DNA from: Codonopsis lanceolata
Taxonomy: Eukaryota; Streptophyta; Magnoliopsida; Asterales; Campanulaceae
Direction: 5' to 3'
Assembly: GCA_013146195.2 (NCBI GenBank)
Contig: CM028381.1
Span: forward strand, 95,807,255-95,871,254
DNA length: 64,000 nt
The notes under the pieces: generated by a model
Databases searched by the model: none
What the model saw: only the letters and a program-made list of their open reading frames with translations
Told to the model about the DNA's origin: nothing
Part shown: in pieces, positions 45,409-58,470 of the stretch
Numbering within the stretch: position 1 is the stretch's first letter
Layout of the letters: every line of letters starts with the position of its first letter
Translations under genes and position numbers: made by a program

Positions 45409-48400
45409 CTCTCCCCACCTTTAGGAATTTAGTCCACTAAATTCTTACCAAGTTAAATCAAATAAGTGTGGATGCTTCTCGGCATCTCGCTTCCGTCTCC
45501 CGTCGCTTCTTCAATGTTGTGATTCCTCCAAAGAACTTTGACTAAAGGAAATTCTCTTGGTTCGTAGCACTTGTTCCTTGGTATCAATATCTTCACGGGC
45601 TTTTCAGCGTATGACATATCCGGCTCAAGCGTGATCTCCTCATACTCAGTACATGAGACTCGTCCTTCAAATACTTTCGTAACATGGAAACATGGAATAC
45701 ATTATGAGTCTCCGAAAGTGAAGGTGGCAATGCAATACGATGCGCTAAGGTCCCGACCACTCTCTCGAGAACCTCAATGGACCAATGTATCTCGGTGTAA
45801 GCTTCCCTTTCTTGCCAAACCTCTTAGTACCTCTCCTCGGTGTTACCTTCAAGAACACGTAATCACCCACTTGGAACTCAAGATCCCGTCTTCGATTGTC
45901 GCATAACTCTTTTTTGTCGACTTTGAGGCGGTGCGTAAGCGATCTCTAATCAACTTCACGCTCTCAGCCATTGTTGCACTAACTCGGAACCCCAAAGTTT
46001 CGCCTCTCCAACTTCATCCCAACAAATTGGCGATCTACACTTACGCCCATACAAAGCTTCATACGGCGCCATCTTGATACTCGGCCCGATAAGCTGTTAT
46101 TATCACATAAACTTCGGCCAAGGTAAATGAGAATCGGCTTCCCTTGAAATCCACGGCACAAGCTCGCAACATATCCTCCAAAATCTGAATCAATCGCTCG
46201 GATGACCATCCGTTTGCGGATGAAAAACTGTCTTGAAGTCAATCTAGTCCCCAAAGCTTCTGCAATGACTTCCAAAATCTAGAGCGTGAACCTCGGGTCT
46301 CTATCGGACACAATACTAACGATGCGCCATGAAGTCTCACGATCTCACGGATATACAAAGGCTGCTAGCGAGTCAATGAATGCGTGATAGCTATCGAATG
46401 AAGTGTGCGGAACTTAGTCAATCGAGCTATAACCCAAGCGCATTAAACCCTCTCGCGTCTTGTGTAACACTGTCACAAAGTCCATGGTAATGAACTCCCA
46501 TTTCCACTCGGGGAATCTCCAATGGTTGTAGAAATCCCTTGGTCTCGATGCTCGGCCTTAACCTGCTGACAAGTCAAACACTTAGACACGTACTCCGCAA
46601 TTTCTCTCTTCATACCTCTCCACAAGCTGTCTTTTCAAATCCAAATACATCTTCGTGCTCCCCGGGTGAATGGTATACTTCGTCTTATGAGCTTCATCAA
46701 GAACCAACCTCTTCAATTCCGCATTACAAGGAACACAAATCCTACCTCGAAAAGTCAAGGTACCCTCGGTATTAACCACAAAGTCTGGCGATACATTCTC
46801 AGCCAACCCATCGATAATTTTCCTCAACTCCGGATCATTCCCTTGCTCTTCTCTAATTTTCCCAAATAAAACAGGCGTAGCACGAATATTTGCAAAAATC
46901 ACACCTCTATCAACAACACTAGGACTCCAATCCCGCAAATCCTCTAACATCTTCCATTCCTTCACCATCATACACGACATATGAACTTTTCTACTCAAGG
47001 CATCCGCTACAACATTTGCCTTCCCCGGATGATACAAGATAGTACAATCATGGTCCTTTAACTTTTCCATCCATCTTCGTTGCCTCATATTCAATTCCTT
47101 TTGAGAAAACAAGTATTTCAAGCTCTTATGGTCGGTGAAGATCTCAAACTTAGACCCATACAAGTAGTGTTTCCACTTATGCAACGAAAATAATCGCGAC
47201 CAACTCCATATCGTGTGTCGGGTAATTACGCTCATGAATAGATAACTTCCTCGATGCATGGCGATCACCCTCCCATTTTGCATCAAAACACAACCCAAAC
47301 CTTCCTTAGAAGCATCACTATAGATCACGAAATTTTCTCCTCCACTAGGCAAAGCCAAAATAGGTGCCGATGTCAACCGATTCTTAAGCTCTTGGAAACT
47401 AGACTCACATTTCTCGCTCCAAACAAACGGCACGTTCTTCTGTGTCAACTTCGTCATAGGCGTCACAATCCTAGAGAAACCCTCAATAAACCTTCGGTAA
47501 TAACCCGCTAACCCCAAGAAACTCCGAACCTCGGTAACGAACTAGGCCTCTTCCAATTCGTCACCGCTTCAATCTTAGGCGGATCAACGGCTATCCGGCT
47601 CGAAACTATGTGCCCCAGAAAGATACTTCCTCAAGCCAAAAGGCACATTTGCTAAACTTGGCGTAAAAGGCTGCTTCTCTCGAAGAATAGATAACACAAT
47701 CCTCAAATGTTTCTCATGCTCCTCAGAGACTTGAATATACTAAAATATCATCAATGAAGACTACAACAAAGCAATCAAGATAAGCGTGAAAAACACGGTT
47801 CATCAAATCCATAAACACATTGGCGCATTCGTCAACCCAAAGCGGCATCACCACAAACTCAAAATGCCCATACCTAGTGCGGCCGTCTTCGGAATGTCTT
47901 CCTCTCTAACCTTCAACTGGTAGTAACCCCATCTCAAATCAAGCTTAGAGTAGACAATGGACCCTTGCAACTGGTCAAAAAGGTCATCGATGTGGGGTAG
48001 AGGATACTTATTCTTAATAGTAACCTTATTCAATTCTCGGTAGTCTATACACAACCGCAAACTCCCATCTTTCTTTCTCACAAACAAGGCAGTGCGCCCC
48101 AGGCGACACACTTGGTTTAACAAAACCAATCTCTAGAAGTTCTTGCAAGCTGGGTTTTCAACTCCCTAAGCTCATGGGTGCCATTCTATATGGTGCCTTA
48201 GAAATCGGTGAAGTCCCCGGAATAAGCTCAATGCAAAACTCTAGTTCTCTATCGGGTGGCATAGCATGATCGGTAGAAAACACGTCGGGAAATTCACACA
48301 CTACCGGGACCTCTTCTAAGTTAGGCGAAGACTTCCTCTTATCAACTACGCATGCAAGATAACCCGTACACCCTTGAGATAGTAATTTTCTAGCCCTCAA

Positions 48401-49927
48401 TGCAGAAATAAAGTGTACGTCACTCGAAGCATGATCACCCACAAAGTAAACTTCGAGGCACACCGGCATATAAAAGGTAACTCTCTTTCTATGGCAGTCA
48501 ACTATAGCATGATAAGCACATAACCAGTCCATGCCAAGAATAACATCAAAGTCACGTATAGGAAGAACTACCAAATTCGCATGCAAAGTGTGGTCACCCA
48601 CCAAAACATCACAAGACTTAAACACTTCAGACGCGAGCATATATTCCCCGAGCGGGGTAGACACTTCAAGCAAATATGGCAAAGGTTGAGGCAAAACGCA
48701 AAGGTTCTCAATAAAGTGTGAAGCAACATATGAGTGTGAAGACCCTGGATCTATGAGAACTCGAGCCTTATGATCGAATATAGAAAGAGTACCTCCAATC
48801 ACGGCCGTAGACCCCTGAACCTCGCGCTGATCAAGCGCAAACACGACCTTGAACCTTGGGTTTCCCATCTACACTTCTCTTGGCTCGGCTGAGCCACATT
48901 TCGGTTGAGTTGCCCGGCTTTCGGGCACTCCTTCCTAAAATGGGTACCATCTCCACAAATTGTACACTTTCCGAGCTTCGCCCAACACCAATCAACTGTG
49001 TGACCTAGCTTCTGACAATAGCTGCAAGTCATACTCCCACTACGCTGTCCTTGTTGCCCCTTAGATGAAGTAGTATTATTACCTTGTTTCCCAGATTGTG
49101 GCCTACTTTGGCCTCCTCCTTTCCTATCACGGTTCCCTTGATATCCCCTTACGCTACCGAATTGTTGCCACGATTCGTGCGGGTAGTGCAGGTGCACTAC
49201 TAGCATTATTCTTAACCCACGTGCTCATCAATGTCTTGTTCTACCTCATATGCCCGATCAAGCACTCCGTGTCGGTGAGCTTAAGCGCTAAAATCATTTT
49301 CTAAACTTCGGTTCTTAACCCCTTCACAAACTTGTGTGTTCTCGTGCCTCAGTGGGAATCGGATACGTACAATATCGGCTCAAGTGCGTGAACTTTGCGA
49401 GAATACTACGCCACGATCATCTACCTTGCTCAAGATCATAAAACTCCTTCTCTCTTTGATTGCGAACCACATCCGGCACATACTCATTCTTAAACTCTCT
49501 TTGGAAATTGGCCCATGTAATGGGAACTTGTTGCATCTCCCAACTCTCTTTCAAAACAGTCCACCAATGCTCGGCGGCTCCCTTAAACATAAAGGTTGCT
49601 AACATAACCCTCTCTTCGTCGACACCCCATCATGGACAATATCTTAATCATTTCCTCCATCCATAACTTCGGCCTCTCTCGGCGGTTCTCCAAGAAATGA
49701 ACTAGGCTTTAGCTTAAGAAACCTCTCTAAAAGGGTAGTGTCGGTCCTTGGTCTCGGTGGTGGAGGTGGTGGTGGTCTTTGCTCCTCTGCTGCTCTCCTG
49801 GCAGCCGAGAAAAGCTAACGTCTGCGATGTAGTTCGGCCATATCAGGAACTACAGGATCCTCGGCGGCGGTACCTCTACCTCGGGTTCAAGGAACTCTCA
49901 CAGGTCTACCTCTCCTGGATTAACCAT
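45404..49927 (-). pseudogene. Chromovirus gag-pol copy C, many indels
   Basis: ATG at 49927 (MVNPGEVDL, then a stop). Gag has FKGAAEHWWTVLKESWEMQQ (49605-49540) and two zinc knuckles, CSYCQKLGHTVDWC and CTICGDGTHFRKEC (about 49035-48930). The protease frame 48868-48158 is open for 236 codons, with active site VLIDPGSSHSYV, DPG instead of the commoner DSG/DTG. RT starts with FVRKKDGSLRLCIDYRELNK and SKLDLRWGYYQLKVREEDIP (48129-47848). A 311-codon frame (47517-46582) covers RT end, RNase H with one internal shift, and integrase finger. The integrase core and chromodomain (46580-45404) are shifted repeatedly. Confidence 0.92.
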
Positions 49928-50019
49928 CGGACTCCTACAAGAATTCACTCGGCGTTAGAATCACACACAATTAACCAACCCGACTAGGCCATGGAACCTA
50001 TCTGGCCGACTAACCTATA

Positions 50020-50030
50020 GCTCGATACCA
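50020..50030 (-). promoter_or_regulatory. Primer binding site, initiator-Met tRNA type
   Basis: TGGTATCGAGC on the minus strand, three bases after the LTR end. It equals the common TGGTATCAGAGC site with one base missing. Confidence 0.7.
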
Positions 50031-50033
50031 AGC

Positions 50034-52879
50034 TGTGACGACCCGACCGGACCCCAATGCGAGATCAGAGTCGTCGCCGTCCAAATAGATAATAACACAA
50101 GCATGCATAGTAGGATCACAAAAATCATGTGGCGCAACATCGCATACAAACAACAACTTCGGCTACACTTGGCGGGAAAAACAACCTAATTTAAACAAGT
50201 CATCGGCGGCGTTACGGTAGGAACCCAACAACTACTCCTACAATTATTAACACATGCTTATAATAACCTCAAGCGGCCACAACATGCAGGAGACAATAAC
50301 AACAACAATAAATAACGAGCTTTAGCGGAAGAAAACGTAGTGAACCATACACATATAACAGGCTCGACATGTAAGTCGGCTTACCAAAAGATTACAAGTT
50401 TAAGTAGTTAAGTTACATCATCATTAAAAACAACATAAACCCAAGCTAAGTCTACATGACTTGCTTCCCATCGTCCTTTCCAAAATAAAAGGTTAACTAG
50501 TAGATGTCCAAAAGATCAACCTTTATATTACAAACAACCAAAGCGTGGATCAAGCGAATCTATCAGGACCGGCTCCTCGGCTCGGATCTAAGGAAACAAA
50601 ACAAACAAATAGGGTAAGTCGAAAGACTTAGTAAGTTACTACAATGCATGATCATGTTATAACATGGCATTTATCACAATTAGGGTTCACGTTCATCATA
50701 TAGCACTTAGCACATTTTCACGTAAGTGCAAGGAAATAAATCATACAAGTAGGATATGATATAGGCACGGCGCGTAGCTCTGCAAAATAGTTTGTTAACC
50801 CAATATCGTGACTACGATGCTCGTGACGTTGCATCGATATACCGAACTCCGCCGGCTAATAGCGACGGTGGCGCACTTATTGATACGGCAAAGGGGCTAC
50901 TTCCCCATTGCGGCCTACAATGGAGGGTGTGTGAGGTCCAGTGCGGCGATCCATAGCGAGCACGAATCTCTCAATTCGTGAAGGCTATACATCGTCCTAC
51001 GACATAAAAATCAAACCAAATTGTGCCAGTGGACTTAATGCAATGCTCAAGTAGATGTTTACTCGTAAAGACCAAATAATGATCGAATTCGACAAGAGCG
51101 AACTCGGCCAGGCCAAGTAGGGTATAATTCTCTACAATAAACCAAGTCAAGGCAATCAATTGCTCATAACCAAATAATCATAACGGGTTCAAATGCACAT
51201 AAATAATCTCAACTAAACATTGAGTAAACTTGACCAAACGTTGTCCAAACTTCGTAGGGATTGAAATTAGGGTTTATCAAGTTCAAATCTTCCCTAGAAT
51301 CGACTCCGTTGAGTCTTTGCTCTAAATTCCCAAATTTAGGGTAATTGAAGCTATATGCTTCATAACCCAACCTAGGTCATTTCTAGGTTCAACAAGGTCA
51401 TAAATTTACCAAGGCATAATAATATGATACATGTTCATCATAGAGTCCAAAATTGAAGATATAACACATTCAACATACCACATCTCATGTAAGCTCAATT
51501 TAGGCCATTAGCACTTAACAACATTTTCATCAACAATTACCATACATGTTTCTAACATGTTCAAAGTCCTACATAATCAAGATACAAGAGTTTTATATAC
51601 TTTCATAGGCAAGAAATCTTCCTATACATGCTCCTAACAAGCTCAAAATCCCAACATACATGAATATAGCATAGGAAGCATAACATGTGTCCTCATTGAC
51701 CTCAACCACCATAGGCTTTGTTTCCTTAGGGTCAATGAGAACTAAAGAAGAAGATGAAGAAGAGAGTAACTTACTTGATACACACCAAAGAAAGAGATAG
51801 AAGAATCTATTCGGATGGAAATGCTCCCCTTGATGAGCTCTTCAACTTTAATGAATGGCTCTTGGGCAAATGATGAATGGTTGAAGGTAGATGATGATGG
51901 AGACCTTAAGGAACCATGGAAGACTAGAGAGAAGATGAAAATTCGTTCTTGCAAGAGAGCTCAGCAAATGAGGAAGAGAATGGCTGATTTGTGGCTTTAA
52001 ATTGGTCAAAATGGTGAGTGGGACAAGTGTCAAACACTTGTGGTCCCTTTTCAAATCTGATTTGGGGCTTAATGATCAACTAATGAGCTCTTAATCTAAC
52101 TTAAAAATATAGTTAGGGATGTTAGGACTTAAGTAGGAAGGGTTAGGGAGGTTTAGGATAGGTTTAAGTAGGGGTTTGGAATGTCCAATTCGTCAAATTC
52201 CGAAACAGGAAGAAATCTGCCCGTAACAGAGAAACAAGTGAGGCGGGCGCCTCACTAAGGCCCATGCGGCCGCCTCATGTACTGAGGCCTCCCCAAAGTT
52301 CAGACCATTCAGCAAATACTCTCAGCAGTTGAGGCGGGCGCCTCACCAGCTCCCATGCGGCCGCCTCGGCTCCAGAACCTCTAAAACATGATCTAAACTT
52401 GATCTAAATGGTCCCAAACTTTTGGGCAACCATTCTAAGGTCTAACCCTACTCAAAACACAACAGAATCGCACCTGAACAACCCCCGGAACAAGCTAAGA
52501 CAAGGCGCGAACCACGCGACGAATGAACAACGAATCAAACTACGATCAAACCTCAATCAATCTAGGATGTCTTGGGCATGAAATAGGTTTGTTTCAACAT
52601 GAATAAGACTTGAATATAAAGCTAAGAACTCAACGAACACTTCGTACGTCGAAATAGAAGCAAATACGAGCAACGAGAGGAATCGCTAAGACAAATTTCA
52701 ACGCGATTAAACCGGCGATTCTACAAACAAGTTTATATGATTCTAATCATGTTATGAACTTCTAAAATGATCTATGAATGATTATAAAACATTTATATAT
52801 CAAATGAACATGCTCACAATCAACCAAGAAAGTAAGAAGACAAGCATACAATGCACATGCAAGAATACGGGGCGTTACA
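50034..52879 (-). repeat. Chromovirus 5' LTR, copy C (2846 bp)
   Basis: Minus strand TGTAACGCCCCGTATTC (52879) to GGTCGTCACA (50034). Same length class as copy A and nearly the same sequence as copy B. Contains the two palindromes (near 52238 and 52330) and both leader hairpins (50880-50990). The primer site next to it shows it is the 5' LTR. Confidence 0.93.
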
Positions 52880-54618
52880 ATGGTAATATTATTTCTACCT
52901 GTACTCAAGTAGGAATTGAAATCTGTAATGATATGAAATTACAATATCAGTTAAAAAAACAGAATATAACTGGTAAAAATGAAATTGAGGAATTCTGTCA
53001 TCAATTTGCTTACGATACAAAAATTGATTACCCCAAAAGAAAACATAAAAAATCCAGAAATGATTTTAAAAGAAATAAATACAAATCTCGTGAAGATTCC
53101 AGATATTATAAAACTTCTAAGAAACATTATAGAAGAAAAAATTATAAAAACTCTAAAACAAAACAAGAATCTAAGTCAGGTCCTAAAACTTGTTTTAAGT
53201 GTGGTAAATTAGGACATTTTGCTAATAAATGTTCTACACAGAAAAAATTAAATAACTTAGATCTGGATGAATGTCTTAATATTCAATTAACCAAATTACT
53301 GCTTAATTCCAGCAGTAATAGTGAAAGTTCCTCTGAGAATTATAGTTCCATAGAGAATGAAGAAACTAATAATATTAATAGTTCGTTATCCTCTGATGAA
53401 TTAAATAATAAATGTAAAGGACAATGTTCTACAGGGAAATGTTCCAAAGATAATGATTATTGGAAAGCTATAGCCAAAATGAATGGCTTAAGCATTAATG
53501 TTCTCACCAGTGACCAATCAAAAATCCTTGATCTTATTGATAATCTAACAGATCAAGATTTAAAAGAAAAGATTATAAAATATTTAATCACCAAGGATAA
53601 AGATCCAGAAGACTTATTATCTGTTAAAAATATTAATCAAATGAAGGGAATAAAATATTTTTATTCCATTCAAGAGGTTTTTAAAAGAATTGAGAAAAAA
53701 GATCAACAACATGTCAATGTTAATGATCTTAAGAAAGAAATCAATAATCTCAAAAAAAAAAAAGATTAGTGAAGTCAAACAATTAGTAGAATGTCAAGGT
53801 AGGCAAATTGACTATCTTACCATAAACTCTTTTCAAAAAGAAAAAGAGGTTGAATCAAAACAACCAACAAATAATAATGCCAAAGAAAAAATCTCAGAAG
53901 ATTTTCTTCAAATTATTAATCAAGTTACTCATCAAAAGTGGTATGTCTACGTATCCATTGTTATTAGTAATGATTACATCTTAGATAAAGTTATTGCTTT
54001 AGTGGACAGGGGGATGACTTAAATTGTATCCAGGAAGGTCTTGTTCCCACAAAATATTTTGAAACAACTCACCAGTCACTCACCTCTGCCAGTGGTGACA
54101 AATTAGATATCAAGTATAAAATTACAAGTGCTCATATTTGTAACGAAGGTAATTGTATCCCTTCATCCTTTTTACTTGTTAAAAATATCCAACAACCGGT
54201 GATCGTAGAAACACCATTTTTAACTCTATCAAAATAGTTTTTGAATTTATTAAAAATCCTGAAACCAGGGTGATTAATGAATTAAAAAAATTTACTTTCT
54301 TCAAAAGAAAAACATTTAAATTTTATAAAAGAAGTTAGTATTATGAATTTAAATGAAAAATTAAATTCAAAAAATATTCAAAACAGGACCCAAGAGATCT
54401 CAAATCTTTAGAAAAATGAAGTCTGTAGTGACATTCTAAATGCTTTTTGGGAAAGGAAAAGACATATTGTCTCTCTTCCTTATAAAAATGATTTTGAGGA
54501 AAAATATAAGATTCCGACTAAGGCTAGGCCTAGTCAAATGAAATCTGAGTATTTAGAACTTTGTAAAAAAGAAATTGAAAATCTTTTACAAAAACATTTA
54601 ATAAGGAAAAGTTATTTT
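52880..54618 (+). pseudogene. Endogenous pararetrovirus fragment (Caulimoviridae-like)
   Basis: An old plant-virus copy, truncated on both sides by LTRs. The first frame (to 53769, about 295 codons) is Lys/Asn-rich and fits a caulimovirid coat-protein C-terminus: a basic stretch, a CCHC knuckle at 53191-53232 (CFKCGKLGHFANKC), then a Ser/Glu/Asn-rich acidic segment. A frame break in an A-run near 53765 leads to the protease region, where the active-site Asp near 54004 is followed by Arg instead of Ser/Thr and then a stop. Further stops follow. The start of the reverse transcriptase (ending in a stretch like IENLLQKHLIRKS) is recognisable at 54510-54615, then a chromovirus-type LTR interrupts. 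No catalytic RT or RNase H part remains. Genus not assigned. It cannot produce virus. Confidence 0.75.
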
Positions 54619-57600
54619 TGTAAGACCCTGATTCCTTAGGATTAACTTGGAATGGTTTTGGGTTGAATTTTGTGTAGGCACACGCTTGAGATCGGTTTTT
54701 AGTTTGGGCCGCGTATTCACGCATGCCAGATACAACATATAGTTTAACAACCACAGTTTTGTGTAGACGACTCAGAATCGAAATACGTTTGGTGCGTTAG
54801 AAGCTAGATTTCGAGATCTTTCTAACCATACCTTATTTGTAATTTTCGGGCTTATAGATCACCCTAGGCTCGTCTTTGAAGTTAACTGAAATTATTGGAT
54901 AGCGTTTGGGCTTTGGTCATTTTGGCCCATTAAGGTTTGAGCTCATTTACCTCACTTACTTGATATTCGGCCATAACCCACCATTTGTGAGTTTGAAGTT
55001 TTGACTTCCAAACCCGATTTGTTATAGAATATTTATTTGTTTTTAATTTCGATTCCGCAGGGGTGTTCTACGTGTTGGAAGCTTACTTTGTACCAGAAAA
55101 TTATGGAGTAGTGTAACTGACTCCTTTGAGATTTGTAATTTATTTAGGGGATAATTATACCCTCATTTAAATTTAGATATAATAATAAGAAATTATTATT
55201 TGACGTATAGAGGCAAATAAATAATTAGCGGTTGTGACTCCAAAGTGTTTTAGTATTTTAATTGATCCTACATGATTAATTCGTATGATAGTTAAAATAT
55301 TAATTGAGGGAATAATATATTAGTCCCTACGTGTTAGAAATATTTTTGTGGTATTGTATTTAACTTTATGGATTTAATTTGGAGTTGATTAATAATTAAA
55401 TCAACTGGATAGTACAGAACGATTTCGGTACGCAGCTGAATTGTTTTGATCAAGGAACCCTCGAAAGATTTTTGTTTGGTTTGAGATTTTTAAGGCTTGT
55501 ACTTTAGATATTTACAAAGTGTCAGGAGAAGAAATCACGTCGTTTCGTCGAACGGTGTTCAAACTGGAGCCGTTTGAAAATCACTGTAACAGGCTGGTTA
55601 ATGTAGCAAGGGTCTAAGAGTCCTTCCACCCCTAATATAGGTGAAAGACTTCATCTTCTCCCTCATTTTGGACTCCAACTTGTGAGATACAAAGAGAGAG
55701 AGATCGGGAGGGAGAGCTCCCATGGAGATTCCGGCGATTCCCGGAGATCCGACCGGCCGATCGTCGAGCTTAGACCGCCATCGCGAAGCCCTCGACGAAT
55801 AGAGTCTTTCCCTCCGACTTGTTCCTGTTTTATTTCGAGTTTATTGACCGAAATAGGTACGTGCCTAAACCCCCTACTTTTTCTTTCTAGCTCCAATTGA
55901 TGCTAGGGTGTTAGAGATGTGTTCCTCTTGGTTTAATATGTTAAAACATGTCTAGATGATATGTTTATCTAGGGTTTGGGGCTGTTGAACATGAGTTATT
56001 GAATTTGTTGGGTTTATTGTGTTTATTGAAGTAATTAGGAATTGAAATTGCTTGTTATTGGGTTTAGAAACCCAAAGGGAAATAAATCCCGAAATTATAC
56101 ATTGTCCTAGAATTTGGAAAATTGTATTTTGATTCAATGGAGTTAATTAAAATTTTAAAGTGTTGTTTTGAGCCCTAGGATAAATTCCTACGATTTTGTT
56201 TTTGGTTCGTCGGGTCTCAATTGGGAGATTTTGAGATTTGGTCGGGTGAGACTGAAATTGGTGATTTTGTGTATTGATTGGGTTTAGGACTCCAATTGAA
56301 GTCCTTGGGTGATACTAGCATGAGAATATTGTTAGTTAACAAAATTAAGTTGTTTGAGAATTTAGGAAGCAATGAAAAAGAAAACAGATTTTGAAATGGG
56401 TGCAGTCCCTGTTTTGGGCATTTTTCTGAAAAATACTGTAGCAATTCCGTCTGTGATAATTTTCCGATTTCTGTATATGTTATACCTATATATGTTAGGT
56501 AACTCCTTGCAAAGTTTCATTAATTTTTGAGTTATGGAAGTATTTTTCATCGGCCACGAATCATGGCTACGACAGTGAGACTGTCACAGTGAAAACATAT
56601 TTTACCATAGGATTGAGGTGACCGTATTCTAAAGAATACAAGTCCAAAAGGAGTACTTTTAGGTTCGAAATTATAGTTTCAAGTGTCTAGTTTCTGAATA
56701 TATAAAATTCATGAAATTTGGAGTTGTGAGGAATTCATTGTTGAATTTACAATTTGACTGGGTAGAATGTGTAATAGCAGGAAATCAGATTGTTATCATG
56801 AAATTGAAGTGACTATATTTGGATGAATATAAATCCGAACGGGGTGATTTAAAAGGCTAAGTTATAGTTTGAAGAGTCTAGTTTCAGAATATGTAAGATT
56901 AATGAAATTTAGATTTATGATGAGTTATTGGTCAATTTTACAAAATGGCTGAGCAGAATGAGTTATGAATTAACATGAACTTTAATGAATTGAGACTATA
57001 TAATGATTTATCATTCTAGAAATATTGTAGTGAATATAACATTGTTGATTAACTACCCTAGACTAACAAAGTAGTCTTGGTCAATATATGATGGGTTAAT
57101 GGTTAAGTAAATAACTTAGCTTGGTTGTATACTAGAATATGAAATTCTATGATTGATTTAGATTATGACTAAACACATAATTCATACCTTTATTGAGATT
57201 TGTATCTTGTATGTGTTTGAGAATATGACTCATGAAGCATATATTACCTTTGATTACTTGGTGATTTTATTGGTGTTGATTTCCCGACTTGTATTTAAAT
57301 TGTATCCCATTAACAAGTGTAACTGCGAACTTGGAATCAACTTAGGCTACCAACTCGTACTTGACTTAGTGACTTGTGAACTAGGATTCCTAAATGGAAC
57401 GAGAACCTAGCAATGCCTTAAATGAAAACGTAGAACGAGATACTACGTCTCCTCAAATCCGTTTAACTAGAATACGAGGTTTGAGATTCTTGATTAAATT
57501 CATGTTCATGCTTGATTATTAGTCATAGTGTATAACATGCCTACTTGACTTGGATGAGATTGCTCTTATCGTGCTCGTCCTTACTTGATTTCTTAAATGA

Positions 57601-58470
57601 CTAAACATTTACTTGACTTGGATCAGTTCGCTCTGGTCGAACTTGAGCCTGTACATGTTCATGATTGATAAGTAAACATTTACTTGTCCCCCATTAAGTC
57701 TAGTTGGCGTACTTGTCTTGTCTTTTCCTGTCTTTCCTGGTTGACGATACATCACCGTTACGAATCGAGAGATTCGTGATAGTGATGGATTGCCGAACCA
57801 GATACGTGCAAACCCCTTCATTCTTGATCACTTTGGAGAAGAGTACCTTTTGTAACCATTAGGGCGCTTGGAATAATACTGTCCTTGGTTGATGTACCAT
57901 CTCGTACTTCCGACAGCACGTTCCTGTTAACATTTTATATTGTAGGAGCTACGTTGCGGCACCAATTCTATATCATATCCTCTTATATGTGGATTTCCTC
58001 CTGGTACTTATGTAAAATCAAAGTGCTACCATGAATATGTGAGCTAAGTTCTTATATGTATTTGTTCTTGATTGCTTGATATTTGTGACGAGTCTTTGAA
58101 CTGCTTGATATGTATATATGTAGATATACATACTTCTACTTGATTTTTCCATGATTGTCTTCATATGTATATATGTAGATATGCATACCTTTACATGATA
58201 AATTTCATGAATGAATTATTATGTATATAAACGAGTTTATACACCTACACCTGATGATCCTATGAGAGACTTGATATATGTATATATATAAATATGCATA
58301 CTTCTACTTAATTATTCTATGAGAGACTTGGGATGATCTATATTAAGATAGACGTTCATCATTATGATGATTTTTGTGACTTGCCTCCTGACTTGCTTGA
58401 TTGTTTATGAACAGGGGATTCACCCTGGTTCATCCTTTGCGTCATGAGATGTGTTGGGACTTTGATTGTG
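54619..58470 (+). repeat. Divergent chromovirus-type LTR (left part)
   Basis: Starts TGTAAGACCCTGATTCC directly inside the pararetrovirus RT. The content follows the plan of the Tekay LTRs: a gene-poor U3, a leader hairpin ACGAAT / CGAGAG / ATTCGT (57760-57777), and near 57945 TTGTAGGAGCTACGTTGCGG and ATATCATATCC, aligned with 22645-22680 of copy A. It has no normal LTR end. A (TATATG)n-like run lies near 58110-58290. Open frames in it are short and not shared with other LTRs. Confidence 0.6.

Larger units (their letters stand above)
44947..52879 (-). mobile_element. Chromovirus copy C (Tekay-like), both LTRs present in part
   Basis: Minus strand: complete 5' LTR (52879 to 50034), primer site, gag-pol (49927 to 45404), then the first 462 bp of the 3' LTR (45408 to 44947) before the gap. 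The right flank after the LTR is pararetrovirus sequence (from 52880, first bases ATGGT). This is the only copy with leader, primer site and gag start all visible. Confidence 0.92.

Noticed and set aside
55663..55900. Frames near a GAGAGAGAGATCGGGAG stretch in the LTR at 54619
   Set aside because: Purine-rich leader-like sequence; both strands are open for short lengths and neither shows a domain.
57165..57410. Plus-strand frame of 81 codons
   Set aside because: Inside a non-coding LTR region and without homologous frame in related LTRs.
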